This document shows, piece after piece, positions 34,489 to 44,407 of a stretch of DNA of 54,988 nucleotides. Source of the DNA: Nitrosomonas sp. (GTDB lineage: Bacteria > Pseudomonadota > Gammaproteobacteria > Burkholderiales > Nitrosomonadaceae); contig BQJA01000009.1 of NCBI GenBank assembly GCA_021604405.1, positions 1 to 54,988 on the forward strand. Direction: 5' to 3'. A program made the position numbers and the translations under genes. The notes under the pieces are model-generated. The model was not told where the DNA came from. It saw only the letters and a program-made list of their open reading frames with translations, and ran no database searches. Each line of letters starts with the position of its first letter. The stretch's first letter is position 1.

Positions 34489-35835
34489 ATGTTTGACAAT
34501 CTTACCGGGCGGCTCTCTGGCGTTATTAAGACGTTACGCGGGGAAGCAAGGCTTACTGAAAGCAATATTCAAAAAGCGTTGCGCGAAGTCCGCATGGCAT
34601 TATTGGAAGCGGATGTTGCTTTACCTGTTATAAAAGATTTTATCGCGCGCATCAATGAAAAAGCGGTAGGACAGGAAGTCATGAACAGTCTAACGCCCGG
34701 GCAGGCACTCGTCGGCGTCGTACATCAAGAATTAGTGGACATTATGGGCGGAGAGAAAGCTGATATCAACCTCAGCACCGTTCCACCGGCAGTTATTTTG
34801 ATGGCAGGGTTGCAGGGCGCGGGCAAAACCACCAGCAGCGGAAAGTTGGCAAAATGGTTAATGGAGCAAAAAAAGAAAAAAGTTCTGCTGGTATCCTGTG
34901 ACATTTATCGTCCAGCCGCAATTCAACAATTGGAATTGCTGGCGCAACAAACTGGTGCAGATTTTTTTCCGGTGCAGACTGGACAAAAACCAGGAGAAAT
35001 TGGCGCGGCAGCTTTGGATTATGCACGCAAGCATCATCATGATGTATTAATTGTCGATACCGCTGGACGTCTGGGTATAGACGAAGCAATGATGCAAGAA
35101 ATCAGCGAGCTTGAAGCATTGCTGCAACCAATTGAAACCCTCTTCGTGGTTGATGCCATGCAGGGACAGGATGCCGTCAATACGGCCAAAGCTTTCTCTG
35201 AGGCATTGCCTTTGACAGGCGTTATTCTAACAAAACTTGATGGCGATGCCCGTGGCGGTGCGGCATTATCCGTTAAACAAATCACCGGAAAACCCATCAA
35301 ATTTGCTGGCGTTGCTGAAAAATTAACCGGACTCGAAGCATTCCACCCGGACCGTATGGCATCACGCATTCTGGGAATGGGCGATGTTTTAAGCTTAATT
35401 GAAGAAGCTCAGCGAAGTGCGGATCAGGACGAAGCGCAAAAACTGATGAAGAAAATGAAATCGGGCAAGGGTTTTGACCTTGACGATTTCAAAATGCAAT
35501 TCCAGCAGATGAAAAAAATGGGCGGCATGAGCGCCATGATGGATAAATTACCGGCGCATTTAAGTCAAGCTGCGCAAAACGTCAATGTTGATGACAAAAC
35601 AATCGGCCGCACTGAAGCAATAATTAATGCCATGACACAACAAGAACGGACTAAACCGGAGATTCTCAAAGCATCCCGGAAGCGAAGAATTGCAGCGGGG
35701 TCCGGTGTCAGTGTACAAGAAGTGAATCGCTTATTGTCACAATTTGAACAAGCCCGGAAGATGATGAAAATGATGAAAAAAGGTGGGATGTCAAAAATGA
35801 TGCGTGGGCTTAAAGGTATGTTTCCAAGGGCGTGA
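34489..35835 (+). CDS. ffh: Signal recognition particle protein Ffh
   Basis: SRP GTPase that binds signal peptides on the ribosome and docks with FtsY (2879-3892). The 448 residues have an N domain (about 1-90), the G domain (GLQGAGKTTSSGKLA, DTAGRLG, TKLDGDARGG) and a Met-rich M domain (about 300-448) with KKMGGMSAMMDKLP and the C-terminal KKGGMSKMMRGLKGMFP for RNA and signal-sequence binding. It has no operon partner; rpsP does not follow. Confidence 0.97.
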   Translation: MFDNLTGRLSGVIKTLRGEARLTESNIQKALREVRMALLEADVALPVIKDFIARINEKAVGQEVMNSLTPGQALVGVVHQELVDIMGGEKADINLSTVPPAVILMAGLQGAGKTTSSGKLAKWLMEQKKKKVLLVSCDIYRPAAIQQLELLAQQTGADFFPVQTGQKPGEIGAAALDYARKHHHDVLIVDTAGRLGIDEAMMQEISELEALLQPIETLFVVDAMQGQDAVNTAKAFSEALPLTGVILTKLDGDARGGAALSVKQITGKPIKFAGVAEKLTGLEAFHPDRMASRILGMGDVLSLIEEAQRSADQDEAQKLMKKMKSGKGFDLDDFKMQFQQMKKMGGMSAMMDKLPAHLSQAAQNVNVDDKTIGRTEAIINAMTQQERTKPEILKASRKRRIAAGSGVSVQEVNRLLSQFEQARKMMKMMKKGGMSKMMRGLKGMFPRA

Positions 35836-35881
35836 TAACACCAGGCATTCCAAAAAGCCATATTTACGATACGCATGTTGA

Positions 35882-36430
35882 TTATTTTGCTTCTGGCGCT
35901 TGCGCCAGTCCAATAATCTTCTCGCCTGCCTTAATCCCTCTGGCGGAAAACCACCCCTGATTCACCTCAAGTGCATACTTGGCCAAACCAGCAGACCCGT
36001 GCGTTTTTTTTGTGTGAGGCATCATCTCGGCTATATTAAGAATAGTACCTTTATCATCGACGAAGGCTACGCTGAGTGGAATACGGGTATTCATCATCCA
36101 CATACTGTAACGATCAACTTTGGGAAAGATAAACAACATGGCGCTATTTTCGTCCAATGCGTCCCGGTACATTAACCCCTTTGCACGGGCCATCGGCGTA
36201 TGCGCAACCTCTGCGGTGACTGTGTGACCTGAAATAGTCAGAGAAACAATGACTTTATCCGTGACGTCTGCGGTTGCTGCCATGGAGCAAAATAACAGGA
36301 TTACCCCCAGGCCTAAAAAAAACCGGTAAATAGCATTTCCCTCACAGGGCCTTTTGCCTCCGGCAGAGGGTTCAGACCCAAAGCATCGAAGACGATTCGA
36401 TGCAGCACAGCAAGAATTTAGATTGTCCAT
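35882..36430 (-). CDS. DUF192-family exported protein
   Basis: Probable periplasmic or membrane-anchored protein. The DUF192 core is clear: HTPMARAKGLMYRDALDENSAMLFIFP, SMWMMNTRIPLSVAFVDDKG, and the C-terminal YALEVNQGWFSARGIKAGEKI. The hydrophobic export segment (FFLGLGVILLFCSMAATA) is preceded by an odd Cys- and Arg-rich 40-residue leader with no better ATG, so the start is uncertain. I use the ATG at 36430; another lies at 36442 or 36454. Family function unknown. Confidence 0.83.
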   Translation of the reverse strand: MDNLNSCCAASNRLRCFGSEPSAGGKRPCEGNAIYRFFLGLGVILLFCSMAATADVTDKVIVSLTISGHTVTAEVAHTPMARAKGLMYRDALDENSAMLFIFPKVDRYSMWMMNTRIPLSVAFVDDKGTILNIAEMMPHTKKTHGSAGLAKYALEVNQGWFSARGIKAGEKIIGLAQAPEAK

Positions 36431-36532
36431 AAAGATTGTCATTTCAAGACACAAAAAATGAGTTTACACGTGTACTTAAGCATTTTGTAACGTAGCAAGG
36501 CAGACAAAGAGACACTAAATCACAGCAATGCA

Positions 36533-36982
36533 TCAATGTTTACCGGTACTGCCGAAACCGTCTTCGCCTCGATGACTTTGCTCGAAGTCATTTATTACAT
36601 TAAAACTTACTTGCATGACAGGCACAACGACTAACTGCGCAATACGCGCCATTGGACTTAATTGAAAAGGCGCTTGTCCCCGATTCCAGCAAGAAATAAA
36701 AATCTGACCCTGATAGTCTGAATCAATCAACCCCACCAGATTCCCCAATACGATGCCATGCTTGTGACCCAATCCAGAGCGTGGCAAAATTATCGCAGCA
36801 TAAGCCGGATCGGCCAAATGAATAGCGATTCCCGCTGGCACAAGACGGGTTTCTCCCGGCATGATCGTCATCGTCTGCTCAACGCAGGCACGCAAATCAA
36901 GCCCAGCAGAACCAGGAGTTGCATAAGCTGGCAGTTGATTTTTCAAACGTGGATCAAGAACTTTTATGTCTACTTTTATCAT
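36533..36982 (-). CDS. dut: Deoxyuridine 5'-triphosphate nucleotidohydrolase
   Basis: Trimeric dUTPase that hydrolyses dUTP to dUMP, keeping uracil out of DNA and feeding thymidylate synthesis. The 149 residues hold the five conserved motifs, e.g. [26 protein letters not shown], and the C-terminal GEDGFGSTG arm. It starts 6 bp after coaBC on the same strand, the widespread coaBC-dut pairing. Confidence 0.96.
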   Translation of the reverse strand: MIKVDIKVLDPRLKNQLPAYATPGSAGLDLRACVEQTMTIMPGETRLVPAGIAIHLADPAYAAIILPRSGLGHKHGIVLGNLVGLIDSDYQGQIFISCWNRGQAPFQLSPMARIAQLVVVPVMQVSFNVINDFEQSHRGEDGFGSTGKH

Positions 36983-36988
36983 GGAATA

Positions 36989-38194
36989 TCAATCGTGTTG
37001 TTTTTTATATAACTGCGCTATATGTTTGATCAAATGGTGCGCCTGACTAATTTTGGACGCAGTGGGAAGGAAATGTTTACCATCATCATCCAGTAAAACC
37101 AACGCGCTCTCATCAGCACCAATGGAGTCTTGCACCAGGTTAGCAACGATGAGCGGCAATTTCTTGTTGCGGCGTTTGTCTTCAGCGTTACTTTCAAGAT
37201 TCTCGCTTTCCGCGGCAAATCCCACACAAAACGGTGCGTCTGGCAGATCCGCTACAAATTTCAGAATGTCTGGATTAGGCGTAAGTGTCAATGTCAGTGG
37301 ATGATTTGTTTTTTTTATTTTTTGTTGCTTGGCCATCGTAGCTGAAAAGTCTGCAACAGCAGCCACAGCAATAAAAATATCCACATGCGTTATTTCATTT
37401 TTAACCGCGGCCAGCATTTCTTTTGCACTGACAACTTTGACATTTTTGGCATTCATTGGCGGAGAATGACACACTGGGCCAGAAACAAGGGTAACTGCTG
37501 CGCCGGCCTCCAAAGCTGCACTCGCCAACGCATAACCCATTTTTCCAGAGCTTATATTTGTAATCCCACGCACGGCATCAATTGCCTCAAATGTTGGCCC
37601 GGCGGTTATCAATACACGTTTGCCTTGCAACCATTTGGTACGAAACAACCTACGCATCGCTGCAACTAATGCATCCGCCTCCAGCATGCGCCCCATTCCA
37701 AACTCGCCGCAAGCTTGTTCGCCACTCGCAGGTCCCAATATCTTCACACCATCACTTTGTAATGCCGTAAGATTTCTTTGGGTTGCCGGGTTCTCCCACA
37801 TTTGACGGTTCATTGCAGGGGCAATCAGCAAAGGACAATCGCGGGCAAGACATAATGCCGCCAGCAGATCGTCAGCCAGTCCATTCGCAAGTTTAGCAAT
37901 AAAATCAGCACTGGCTGGTGCAATCAGAATCGCATCCACTTCTCGCGAAAGGTTAATATGCGCCATATTGCTGTCGGTGTTGGTCTGCCATAAATCCGTA
38001 AACACGGGTTTCCCGGTCAATGCCTGTAAGGTTGCCGCACCTATAAAGCGGCAAGCTGATTCAGTCATAACCGTCTGCACGACAGCACCATCCTGTACCA
38101 ATAGGCGCGCCAGTTCTGCCGCTTTATAAGCAGCCACACCACCGGTTAATCCAAGTAACAAACGTTTTGAAGCAAGAATAGATAAATCCAGCAT
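36989..38194 (-). CDS. coaBC: Phosphopantothenoylcysteine decarboxylase/phosphopantothenate--cysteine ligase
   Basis: Bifunctional coenzyme A enzyme. The 401 residues have an N-terminal CoaC flavoprotein domain (GLTGGVAAYKAAELARLL, the FMN-binding NMAHINLSREVDAILIAPASADF with the active-site His, the LIAPAMNRQMWENPA loop) and the C-terminal CoaB ligase domain (LITAGPTFEAIDAVRGITNISSG, IVANLVQDSIG). It leads into dut. A gap of about 180 bp lies between it and the divergent radC. Confidence 0.96.
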   Translation of the reverse strand: MLDLSILASKRLLLGLTGGVAAYKAAELARLLVQDGAVVQTVMTESACRFIGAATLQALTGKPVFTDLWQTNTDSNMAHINLSREVDAILIAPASADFIAKLANGLADDLLAALCLARDCPLLIAPAMNRQMWENPATQRNLTALQSDGVKILGPASGEQACGEFGMGRMLEADALVAAMRRLFRTKWLQGKRVLITAGPTFEAIDAVRGITNISSGKMGYALASAALEAGAAVTLVSGPVCHSPPMNAKNVKVVSAKEMLAAVKNEITHVDIFIAVAAVADFSATMAKQQKIKKTNHPLTLTLTPNPDILKFVADLPDAPFCVGFAAESENLESNAEDKRRNKKLPLIVANLVQDSIGADESALVLLDDDGKHFLPTASKISQAHHLIKHIAQLYKKQHD

Positions 38195-38377
38195 AAATTT
38201 TTTGATTAAAGTACCGTAATATTATATTTAATCCTTCAGACAAGTCTCACATTATCTGCAAAGGCTTTTTTTGCAAGCATACAAGGAAAGTTACTTAATT
38301 TAAACGCGCAGACACAACATTTATATGTACTTATCTCATCGTTCATGCTCTTTTTCACTGAACCTGACATTACTTAT

Positions 38378-39052
38378 ATGGCTATTTCAGACTGGCCCAA
38401 ATCCGAACGTCCACGTGAAAAACTTCTAACAAAGGGCGCTGCAACCTTATCTGACGCGGAATTACTGGCAATATTTCTGCGCACCGGCGTGGTTGGTAAA
38501 AGCGCCGTTGATCTTGCGCGGGAACTAATCAAGAATTTCGGTAGCTTGGCTAGCCTTTGTGCCGCCAGTCAAAGTACTTTTTGCCAAATACCTGGTTTGG
38601 GCGCTGCCAAATACACCCAATTGCAGGCAGTTATGGAAATGGCCCGGCGCGCGCTGAATGATGAATTGAAAAATGGAGACGCCTTGCATTCACCCGAAGC
38701 CGTGCGTAATTTTCTGCGTCTGACACTCAATCATAAAGAACACGAAGTCTTTATCGCTATTTTCCTGGATGCCAGAAATCGCACCATTGCAATTGAAGAA
38801 ATGTTTAATGGTACGTTGACACAAGCAAGTGTCTATCCACGTGAAGTGGTAAAACGGGCACTATTTCACAATGCAGCGGCCATAATTTTTGCACATAATC
38901 ACCCCTCTGGTGTCGCAGAGCCAAGTGAGACTGACAAAATTCTGACTGAGTCGCTTATGAAAGCGCTTGCACTGGTAGATGTAAAGGTACTGGATCATTT
39001 TATTGTTGGGAATAGAACTGCCATGTCGTTTGCCGAGAATGGATTAATCTAA
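38378..39052 (+). CDS. radC: RadC family JAB domain protein
   Basis: JAMM-type metalloprotein of debated role, historically tied to DNA repair. The 224 residues from ATG 38378 ([20 protein letters not shown]) include a helix-hairpin-helix-like N-terminal region ([16 protein letters not shown]) and the JAB domain with Glu ([17 protein letters not shown]) and the zinc motif [14 protein letters not shown]. An upstream ATG at 38345 would add 11 residues that do not match relatives. It precedes the rpmB-rpmG operon, which has its own promoter. Confidence 0.93.
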   Translation: MAISDWPKSERPREKLLTKGAATLSDAELLAIFLRTGVVGKSAVDLARELIKNFGSLASLCAASQSTFCQIPGLGAAKYTQLQAVMEMARRALNDELKNGDALHSPEAVRNFLRLTLNHKEHEVFIAIFLDARNRTIAIEEMFNGTLTQASVYPREVVKRALFHNAAAIIFAHNHPSGVAEPSETDKILTESLMKALALVDVKVLDHFIVGNRTAMSFAENGLI

Positions 39053-39094
39053 GGTAAATTATTTCGCATAATTTTCTTAGCTGCGTAGTTATAT

Positions 39095-39124
39095 TTGAGG
39101 CAATCTTATGAATTAGTATATAAT
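39095..39124 (+). promoter_or_regulatory. Sigma-70 promoter of rpmB-rpmG
   Basis: -35 TTGAGG at 39095-39100, an 18-nt spacer, and a consensus -10 TATAAT at 39119-39124, just upstream of the GGAG and start of rpmB. Hexamers and position fit a constitutive ribosomal-protein promoter. Confidence 0.7.
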
Positions 39125-39156
39125 TCGCCTTTTTGGAAATTCTGGAGTGCATTATC

Positions 39157-39393
39157 ATGGCACGAGTCTGTGAAATAACTGGCAAAAAACCCGTATCGGG
39201 TCACCATGTATCCCATGCCAATAATAAGACTAAAAGACGGTTCTTGCCCAATTTGCAACGTCGCAAGTTTTGGATAGAAAGTGAAAATCGTTGGATTAAA
39301 CTGCGTTTATCAAACGCAGCATTGCGTACAATCGATAAAAAAGGGATTGATACCGTACTTGCAAAAATGCGATCATGTGGTGAAAACGTTTAG
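39157..39393 (+). CDS. rpmB: 50S ribosomal protein L28
   Basis: Large-subunit ribosomal protein of 78 residues. It starts [20 protein letters not shown], continues [16 protein letters not shown], and ends [18 protein letters not shown], a full-length match. TGGAG lies upstream of this ATG; an in-frame ATG eight codons earlier is ignored. It heads the rpmB-rpmG pair, 68 bp before rpmG. Confidence 0.97.
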   Translation: MARVCEITGKKPVSGHHVSHANNKTKRRFLPNLQRRKFWIESENRWIKLRLSNAALRTIDKKGIDTVLAKMRSCGENV

Positions 39394-39461
39394 TTATCCA
39401 TATGCGTCATCAATACGCGCCCTTTTTACAAAACCCTCCGCTATAGTTAAGGATTATCGTT

Positions 39462-39617
39462 ATGCGTGATAAAATTAAGCTTGAGTCCTCTGCTGGAACA
39501 GGCCACTTCTATACGACCACCAAGAACAAACGTGCAAAACCCGAGAAAATTGAAATTTCGAAATATGACCCAGTTGCGCGTAAGCATGTTAAATATAAAG
39601 AAACAAAGCTTAAATAA
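39462..39617 (+). CDS. rpmG: 50S ribosomal protein L33
   Basis: A 51-residue ribosomal protein: [56 protein letters not shown] lies just before the ATG. This form lacks the zinc-binding Cys pairs, so it is the C-minus paralogue type. It is followed by a strong bidirectional terminator. Confidence 0.97.
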   Translation: MRDKIKLESSAGTGHFYTTTKNKRAKPEKIEISKYDPVARKHVKYKETKLK

Positions 39618-39646
39618 CTCAGAAATACAGTTATCAGCCAAACAAT

Positions 39647-39675
39647 AAAAAAACCCGTCGCTGACGGGTTTTTTT
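39647..39675. terminator. Bidirectional rho-independent terminator
   Basis: A7 then CCCGTC (39654-39659) / GACGGG (39663-39668) with a 3-nt loop and T7 after it. It ends rpmG on the plus strand and the convergent desaturase gene on the minus strand. Confidence 0.93.
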
Positions 39676-39697
39676 ATTGAACTATTCAAGCAGATTT

Positions 39698-40891
39698 CTA
39701 AGCATAGCAACGTAATCGTTTGGAGAAATTCTTCAGTGCTTCAATACCACTTTCCTCCGCGCGATGACACCAATCTTCCAGCTCCTTGACCAGTTCATCG
39801 GTAGATGCTGTAGAACGTTCCCAGATTGCTGCAAGTTCTTCACGCATGGTATAAACCTTATCAAGTGTGTGAGTTTTGCTCAAAACCTCACTCAATTTAG
39901 TACGCTCATGTTCCTGCAGCGTTTTTGAATCAGACAAAAGCCAGCGCTTTAATGTCGGATAGTCCACATCATCCATATGCGCAATTTTTTCCTTCAGATG
40001 ATCGAATTCTTTAGAAAACGTGAATTTCATTGATTGCGTATATTTGGCCAATACTTCATAACGATGGGAAATAACCGCCTGTAACGTTTCAATATCGCAT
40101 GTTGTTTTCGCTTTATCAAAACGAAGCGTCGGCGCAATCTTCTTAACCTTGGCCAAACCCATCATTTCAAGTATACGAATATACAGCCAGCCAATATCAA
40201 ATTCATACCACTTGTTGGACAGCCGTGCAGACGTTGCATAAGCATGATGATTATTATGCAGTTCTTCACCGCCAATCAGAATGCCCCATGGCACGATGTT
40301 ACGGCTTGCATCTTCGGCCTGAAAGTTACGATAACCCCAATAATGGCCAACGCCATTTATGATGCCAGCTGCCATAACCGGCGCCCACATCATTTGAACA
40401 GCCCATATTGTAATCCCAATGGGACCAAAAAGAATGATGTTAATAATCAGCAATAATGCAACACCCATAGCGCTATGTTTATAATAAACGTTACGCTCCA
40501 TCCAGTCATCGGGTGTACCATAACCATACCGTTTAAGCGTATCCTGATTTTTCGCTTCTACCCGGTACAGCTCCGACCCCTCCAGAAAAACTTTTTTGAT
40601 GCCATAAATTACCGGGCTATGCGGATCGTTCTCGGACTCACATTTAGCATGATGTTTTCGGTGTATAGCCGTCCATTCCTTGGTCACCATACCCGTTGTC
40701 AGCCACAACCAGAAACGAAAGAAATGGCTTGGAATGGGATGCAACTCAAGCGCTCTGTGTGCTGAATGGCGGTGCAGATAAATCGTTATACTCGCAATGG
40801 TAATATGCGTAAGGACTAGAGTAACGACTATATATCCCCACCAGGGCAAATCAACAACCCCTGAAATTAAGTTTAAAAAGTCTGAAATCAT
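39698..40891 (-). CDS. Fatty-acid delta-9-type desaturase with extra C-terminal helical tail
   Basis: Integral-membrane di-iron desaturase introducing a double bond into acyl chains. The 397 residues hold the three His boxes HRHSAH, HRKHH and HNNHH with four membrane segments between them, all within about residues 1-260. Residues about 290-397 form an extra helical tail (ELAAIWERSTASTDELVKEL, EDWCHRAEESGIEALKNFSK, RLRCYA) that resembles the end of ISL3-type transposases rather than a desaturase. It was either acquired by fusion or is a real regulatory tail. It stands alone, convergent with rpmG. Confidence 0.92.
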   Translation of the reverse strand: MISDFLNLISGVVDLPWWGYIVVTLVLTHITIASITIYLHRHSAHRALELHPIPSHFFRFWLWLTTGMVTKEWTAIHRKHHAKCESENDPHSPVIYGIKKVFLEGSELYRVEAKNQDTLKRYGYGTPDDWMERNVYYKHSAMGVALLLIINIILFGPIGITIWAVQMMWAPVMAAGIINGVGHYWGYRNFQAEDASRNIVPWGILIGGEELHNNHHAYATSARLSNKWYEFDIGWLYIRILEMMGLAKVKKIAPTLRFDKAKTTCDIETLQAVISHRYEVLAKYTQSMKFTFSKEFDHLKEKIAHMDDVDYPTLKRWLLSDSKTLQEHERTKLSEVLSKTHTLDKVYTMREELAAIWERSTASTDELVKELEDWCHRAEESGIEALKNFSKRLRCYA

Positions 40892-41001
40892 ATAAGTTAA
40901 GATCCTATTAATTCACTTTTACTGTGTAAAAAGGCACCGTCAATGTAAAGGTAAACAAGTGCTTAGTCAAGAAAGAAATTCGCTGACAAAATTCTGTTTA
41001 T

Positions 41002-41559
41002 TTAATTTCTCGGCTGTCGTATATGGTGCAGCCGCCATTCGCCCGGCGCAATATCCGTGATTGAATATTCGCCAATTGCGTAACGAATAAGCCGAAGCGT
41101 AGGACAAAGTACAGCCGCAGTCATCCGTCTCACTTGCCGATTTTTACCCTCTGTAATAATTAATTCAATCCAGCTCGTCGGAATATTCTTACGAAAGCGA
41201 ATGGGTGGCGAACGTGGCCATAAATTATCTGGCTCATTAATTAAGCGTAACCGAGCTGGTTGTGTTTTAAAATTTTTTAGCAAGATTCCTTGGCGTAAAT
41301 TTTTTATTGCAGCCTGATCAGGCACGCCTTCAACCTGAACCCAGTAAGTTTTGGGCAATTTATATCTCGGGTCAGTTATCCGATGCTGCAATTTACCCGT
41401 ATCTGTAAGCACAACCAGACCTTCGCTATCAGCATCAAGCCGCCCAGCCGGATAAAAGCCAGGAAGTGGGATAAAATCCTGTAAAGATTTATGAACAGAA
41501 TGCGCCGTGAATTGACAAACCACACCACAGGGTTTATTGAAAAGGATCACACGCGCCAT
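41002..41559 (-). CDS. rluE: 23S rRNA pseudouridine synthase, RluE-like
   Basis: RsuA/RluB-E-F family enzyme modifying 23S rRNA (in E. coli RluE makes pseudouridine 2457). The 185 residues lack the S4 RNA-binding domain, as RluE does. They start ILFNKPCGVVCQFT, with the catalytic Asp in GRLDADSEGLVVLTDTG and EGKNRQVRRMTAAVLCPTLRLIR in the C-terminal part. RluE is favoured over RluF by size. Confidence 0.9.
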   Translation of the reverse strand: MARVILFNKPCGVVCQFTAHSVHKSLQDFIPLPGFYPAGRLDADSEGLVVLTDTGKLQHRITDPRYKLPKTYWVQVEGVPDQAAIKNLRQGILLKNFKTQPARLRLINEPDNLWPRSPPIRFRKNIPTSWIELIITEGKNRQVRRMTAAVLCPTLRLIRYAIGEYSITDIAPGEWRLHHIRQPRN

Positions 41560-41710
41560 GCTTTTTTTACAACGGGATCAGCATTCTTTCACGCTTAGCC
41601 CGCTGAAATATCACAAATAAAATCTGGGAAGCCATACTCAAATTTGACAAATCGCTATACCACGAGTTCCATTATTTCCCTCTGATAAACAAAATAACTT
41701 TAAACCCTCA

Positions 41711-42019
41711 TTAATCCGGATCATGATCTGACCGTTGCCCAAACAACACATTCGGCGCATGGACCGGCTGCCTGATGACAACCACCTTGTGGCGAGATTT
41801 AGCGCCGTGTTTGAGCGTAATCTGGCGTAATGACACGTCAAAACTTTTAGCGAGGAATTTTAGTAACACTGCATTTGCTTTGCCCTCAACTGGTGATGCA
41901 GCAAGTTTTATTTTCAACGCATTGCCATGCAGGCCAGCCACTGCAGTATGCTTTGCGCCTGGCTGGACATGCAATGTCAAAATGAAGTTTTTTGCTGCGT
42001 CACTGCGATACCAACTCAC
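41711..42019 (-). CDS. yggU: UPF0235 (YggU/DUF167) family protein
   Basis: Small soluble protein of 102 residues with the family core LHVQPGAKHTAVAGLHGNAL, KIKLAASPVEGKANAVLLKF, LAKSFDVSLRQITLKHGAKS, RHKVVVI. It lies 10 bp after yggT in the conserved proC-yggT-yggU run. Function unknown. Confidence 0.92.
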   Translation of the reverse strand: MSWYRSDAAKNFILTLHVQPGAKHTAVAGLHGNALKIKLAASPVEGKANAVLLKFLAKSFDVSLRQITLKHGAKSRHKVVVIRQPVHAPNVLFGQRSDHDPD

Positions 42020-42029
42020 TCAACACCTG

Positions 42030-42602
42030 TCAGAACATGGTATAAATTTTCATCTGCGCGCCAGCCACTATCATCAATAATAGTTGAATCACTATCAACG
42101 CGAACAATGGCGACAAGTCCACATTCGCAATTGGAGGGATACGTTTTCGAAAAAAGCCCAGAAACGGGCGAGTAAAGCTATCGAGTAATGGCGCCAAAGG
42201 ACTGACCGGGTTCAGCCAGGACAATATGGCCTGCGCAATAATCATAATCAAAAGGATGTAAAGCGTCATTTTGACAATTTCAACGAATGCCAGCAATCCA
42301 ATAATCCCGGCGACAGCAACGAAATTAGCACCAAATTCATTACCCTGCAGCATAAAAATGCTCGAAACAATAATATACTGAGCCATCCAGGCCAGAATCA
42401 GCGTAGATAGATCCATTCCGGCCCAGCCGGGAATGAAGCGGCGCGCCGGTCGCACAATGAAATCGGTCACGGCAACAAGAAATTTAGATAACTGGTTGTA
42501 ATAGGGAATACGGAGCAACTGAAAATAAAATCGCAATAGCAATGCAAGTGAAAACAACCCTATGAGGGTATCAATAAGAAAAATTATGATCTGATCTGAC
42601 AT
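42030..42602 (-). CDS. yggT: YggT family integral membrane protein
   Basis: 190 residues with two YGGT domains, each a pair of membrane segments, and the conserved amphipathic stretches TDFIVRPARRFIP and LDSFTRPFLGFFRKRIPPIANVDLSPL. Family members have been linked to osmotic tolerance and to membrane-protein organisation; here only the match and neighbourhood are seen. It lies between proC (101 bp upstream) and yggU. Confidence 0.93.
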   Translation of the reverse strand: MSDQIIIFLIDTLIGLFSLALLLRFYFQLLRIPYYNQLSKFLVAVTDFIVRPARRFIPGWAGMDLSTLILAWMAQYIIVSSIFMLQGNEFGANFVAVAGIIGLLAFVEIVKMTLYILLIMIIAQAILSWLNPVSPLAPLLDSFTRPFLGFFRKRIPPIANVDLSPLFALIVIQLLLMIVAGAQMKIYTMF

Positions 42603-42703
42603 ATATTTTTTTCCCGGAACAGTAAACTAAATGAAGAATAACAAGCACTTTAGCATTCTAATTCATTGCCATATTATTTCGCACGTCTGATTTATTTCGC
42701 ATT

Positions 42704-43537
42704 TTAACGATTGAAACGGCCCGGTTGCATTTCGCCAAACTCGTCACTTAGCTCGCGCGAGCGCTCACTCGCCGCATGAATCGCGCTTACAATCCGGCAC
42801 CTAATTTCTTTTTCGTCCATGTGCTGTATTGCCCGCTCGGTAATACCGCCTTTTGACGTGACGCGCAAACGCAGCGTCTCCACCGTTTCGCGACTCTGTT
42901 CCGCCAGTTTGACTGCGCCAAGAAAAGTTTGCAAACTTAATTGACAGGACTGATCCGCCGACAAACCCAGTTCCATACCCGCTTGCTGCATCGCTTCGAT
43001 AAAATAGAACACATAAGCCGGGCCACTACCGGATATGGCGGTCACTGTATGCAACATATCTTCCTGTTCAACCCACAGCACTGACCCGACAGCAGCCAGG
43101 ATGTTCTCAGCATGTTCCTTTTCTTGCGCGTTTACAGCGGGCAATGCGTAAAGGCCTGTCACACCTGCTTGCACCAATGCCGGCGTATTCGGCATGGCGC
43201 GTATGACACGCTGATACCCACCCAGCCACCGGCTAATATCTGTCGCTTGAATACTGGCGGCAATGGATATAACCAGTTGATTTTTCAACAACGGCGCGAG
43301 TTTCTGCGTCAATTCAGCCAGTTGCTGCGGCTTAACCGCCAGGATCACCACATCGGTGTCTGCCACCCCTTCGGCAAGATCCGCCACGGCGTCTATATCA
43401 AAATCAGTTTTAATACGTGCGCGGGATTCTACGCTTATCTCCACCACCCTAATCTGCAAAGCGGTATAGTCCCTTCGTAATAGCCCCCCAATTAGCGCGG
43501 AGGCCATATTTCCACCACCAACAAATGTCATGTTCAT
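42704..43537 (-). CDS. proC: Pyrroline-5-carboxylate reductase
   Basis: NAD(P)H-dependent last step of proline synthesis. The 277 residues open with MNMTFVGGGNMASALIGGLL and carry AVKPQQL, RAMPNTPALVQAGVTGLYA, and the active-site ISGSGPAYVFYFIEAM...VTSKGGITERAI. It lies 39 bp after mutM. Confidence 0.97.
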   Translation of the reverse strand: MNMTFVGGGNMASALIGGLLRRDYTALQIRVVEISVESRARIKTDFDIDAVADLAEGVADTDVVILAVKPQQLAELTQKLAPLLKNQLVISIAASIQATDISRWLGGYQRVIRAMPNTPALVQAGVTGLYALPAVNAQEKEHAENILAAVGSVLWVEQEDMLHTVTAISGSGPAYVFYFIEAMQQAGMELGLSADQSCQLSLQTFLGAVKLAEQSRETVETLRLRVTSKGGITERAIQHMDEKEIRCRIVSAIHAASERSRELSDEFGEMQPGRFNR

Positions 43538-43576
43538 TCAACTACCACCTTTTAAAATCCATCTCTCATTTTTGAC

Positions 43577-44407
43577 TTATCGTTGACAACTGGGGCAATA
43601 AAAACTGGAACGTTGTCCCTGCTTGATTTGTTTAATTATTGCGCCACATTTCCGGCATGGCTGTCCGGCTCTCCCATATACCCAATACTGTTGTTGAAAA
43701 TACCCCGGCCTGCCATCACTGTTCACAAAATCACGTAAACTGCTACCGCCGGCCTCAATCGCCTGAACAAGCACCTCCTTGACTGTTTGCACCAGTTTCT
43801 TGTAACGGTTAATACCAATCCGGCCAGCAGCAATTCTGGGGCTGATACCAGCACGAAACAACGCTTCGTTCGCGTAAATATTACCAATACCCACAACAAC
43901 CTGATTAGTCATTAATAGCATCTTAATGCTGATACGCAAATCACGTGTTTTGCGATACAACATATGTTCATTGAATGCTTCACTCAGTGGCTCAGGTCCA
44001 AGATTAGACAATAATGGATGGGTTGTGATGTCGCCGGGTTGCCACAAGACTGCACCAAAACGGCGCGGATCCCTTAATCGTAAAATTGTGCCGTTATCCA
44101 GAACCAAGTCTACATGATCGTGCTTTTGTGGCAATATGTCTGTTCGTGAGGACACAGCCGTTAACAACCGCAAGCTTCCCGACATACCTAAATGAATAAT
44201 CAAGGTACCTTCCCCGCAATCGAGCAAAAGATATTTCGCCCGCCTTCTCACTGCATGAATTTGCAAATTGCTTAACGTTTTCTCCAGATCATCGGGGATT
44301 GGCCAACGAAAATTCGGGTTTCTTACAGTGACACCTGCGATGCGGTGATCAATTAAACCCGGCTCAATACCACGCCGCGTTGTTTCAACCTCTGGCAGTT
44401 CCGGCAT
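43577..44407 (-). CDS. mutM: Formamidopyrimidine-DNA glycosylase
   Basis: Bifunctional DNA glycosylase removing 8-oxoguanine. The 276 residues start with the catalytic [12 protein letters not shown] (Pro2 nucleophile, Glu3). A Lys in [12 protein letters not shown] and the helix-two-turn-helix [18 protein letters not shown] follow, and the C-terminal zinc finger has four Cys (CRKCGAIIK...FYCPSCQ). The start overlaps the upstream gene stop by one base (TAATG), so translation is coupled. Confidence 0.97.
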   Translation of the reverse strand: MPELPEVETTRRGIEPGLIDHRIAGVTVRNPNFRWPIPDDLEKTLSNLQIHAVRRRAKYLLLDCGEGTLIIHLGMSGSLRLLTAVSSRTDILPQKHDHVDLVLDNGTILRLRDPRRFGAVLWQPGDITTHPLLSNLGPEPLSEAFNEHMLYRKTRDLRISIKMLLMTNQVVVGIGNIYANEALFRAGISPRIAAGRIGINRYKKLVQTVKEVLVQAIEAGGSSLRDFVNSDGRPGYFQQQYWVYGRAGQPCRKCGAIIKQIKQGQRSSFYCPSCQR

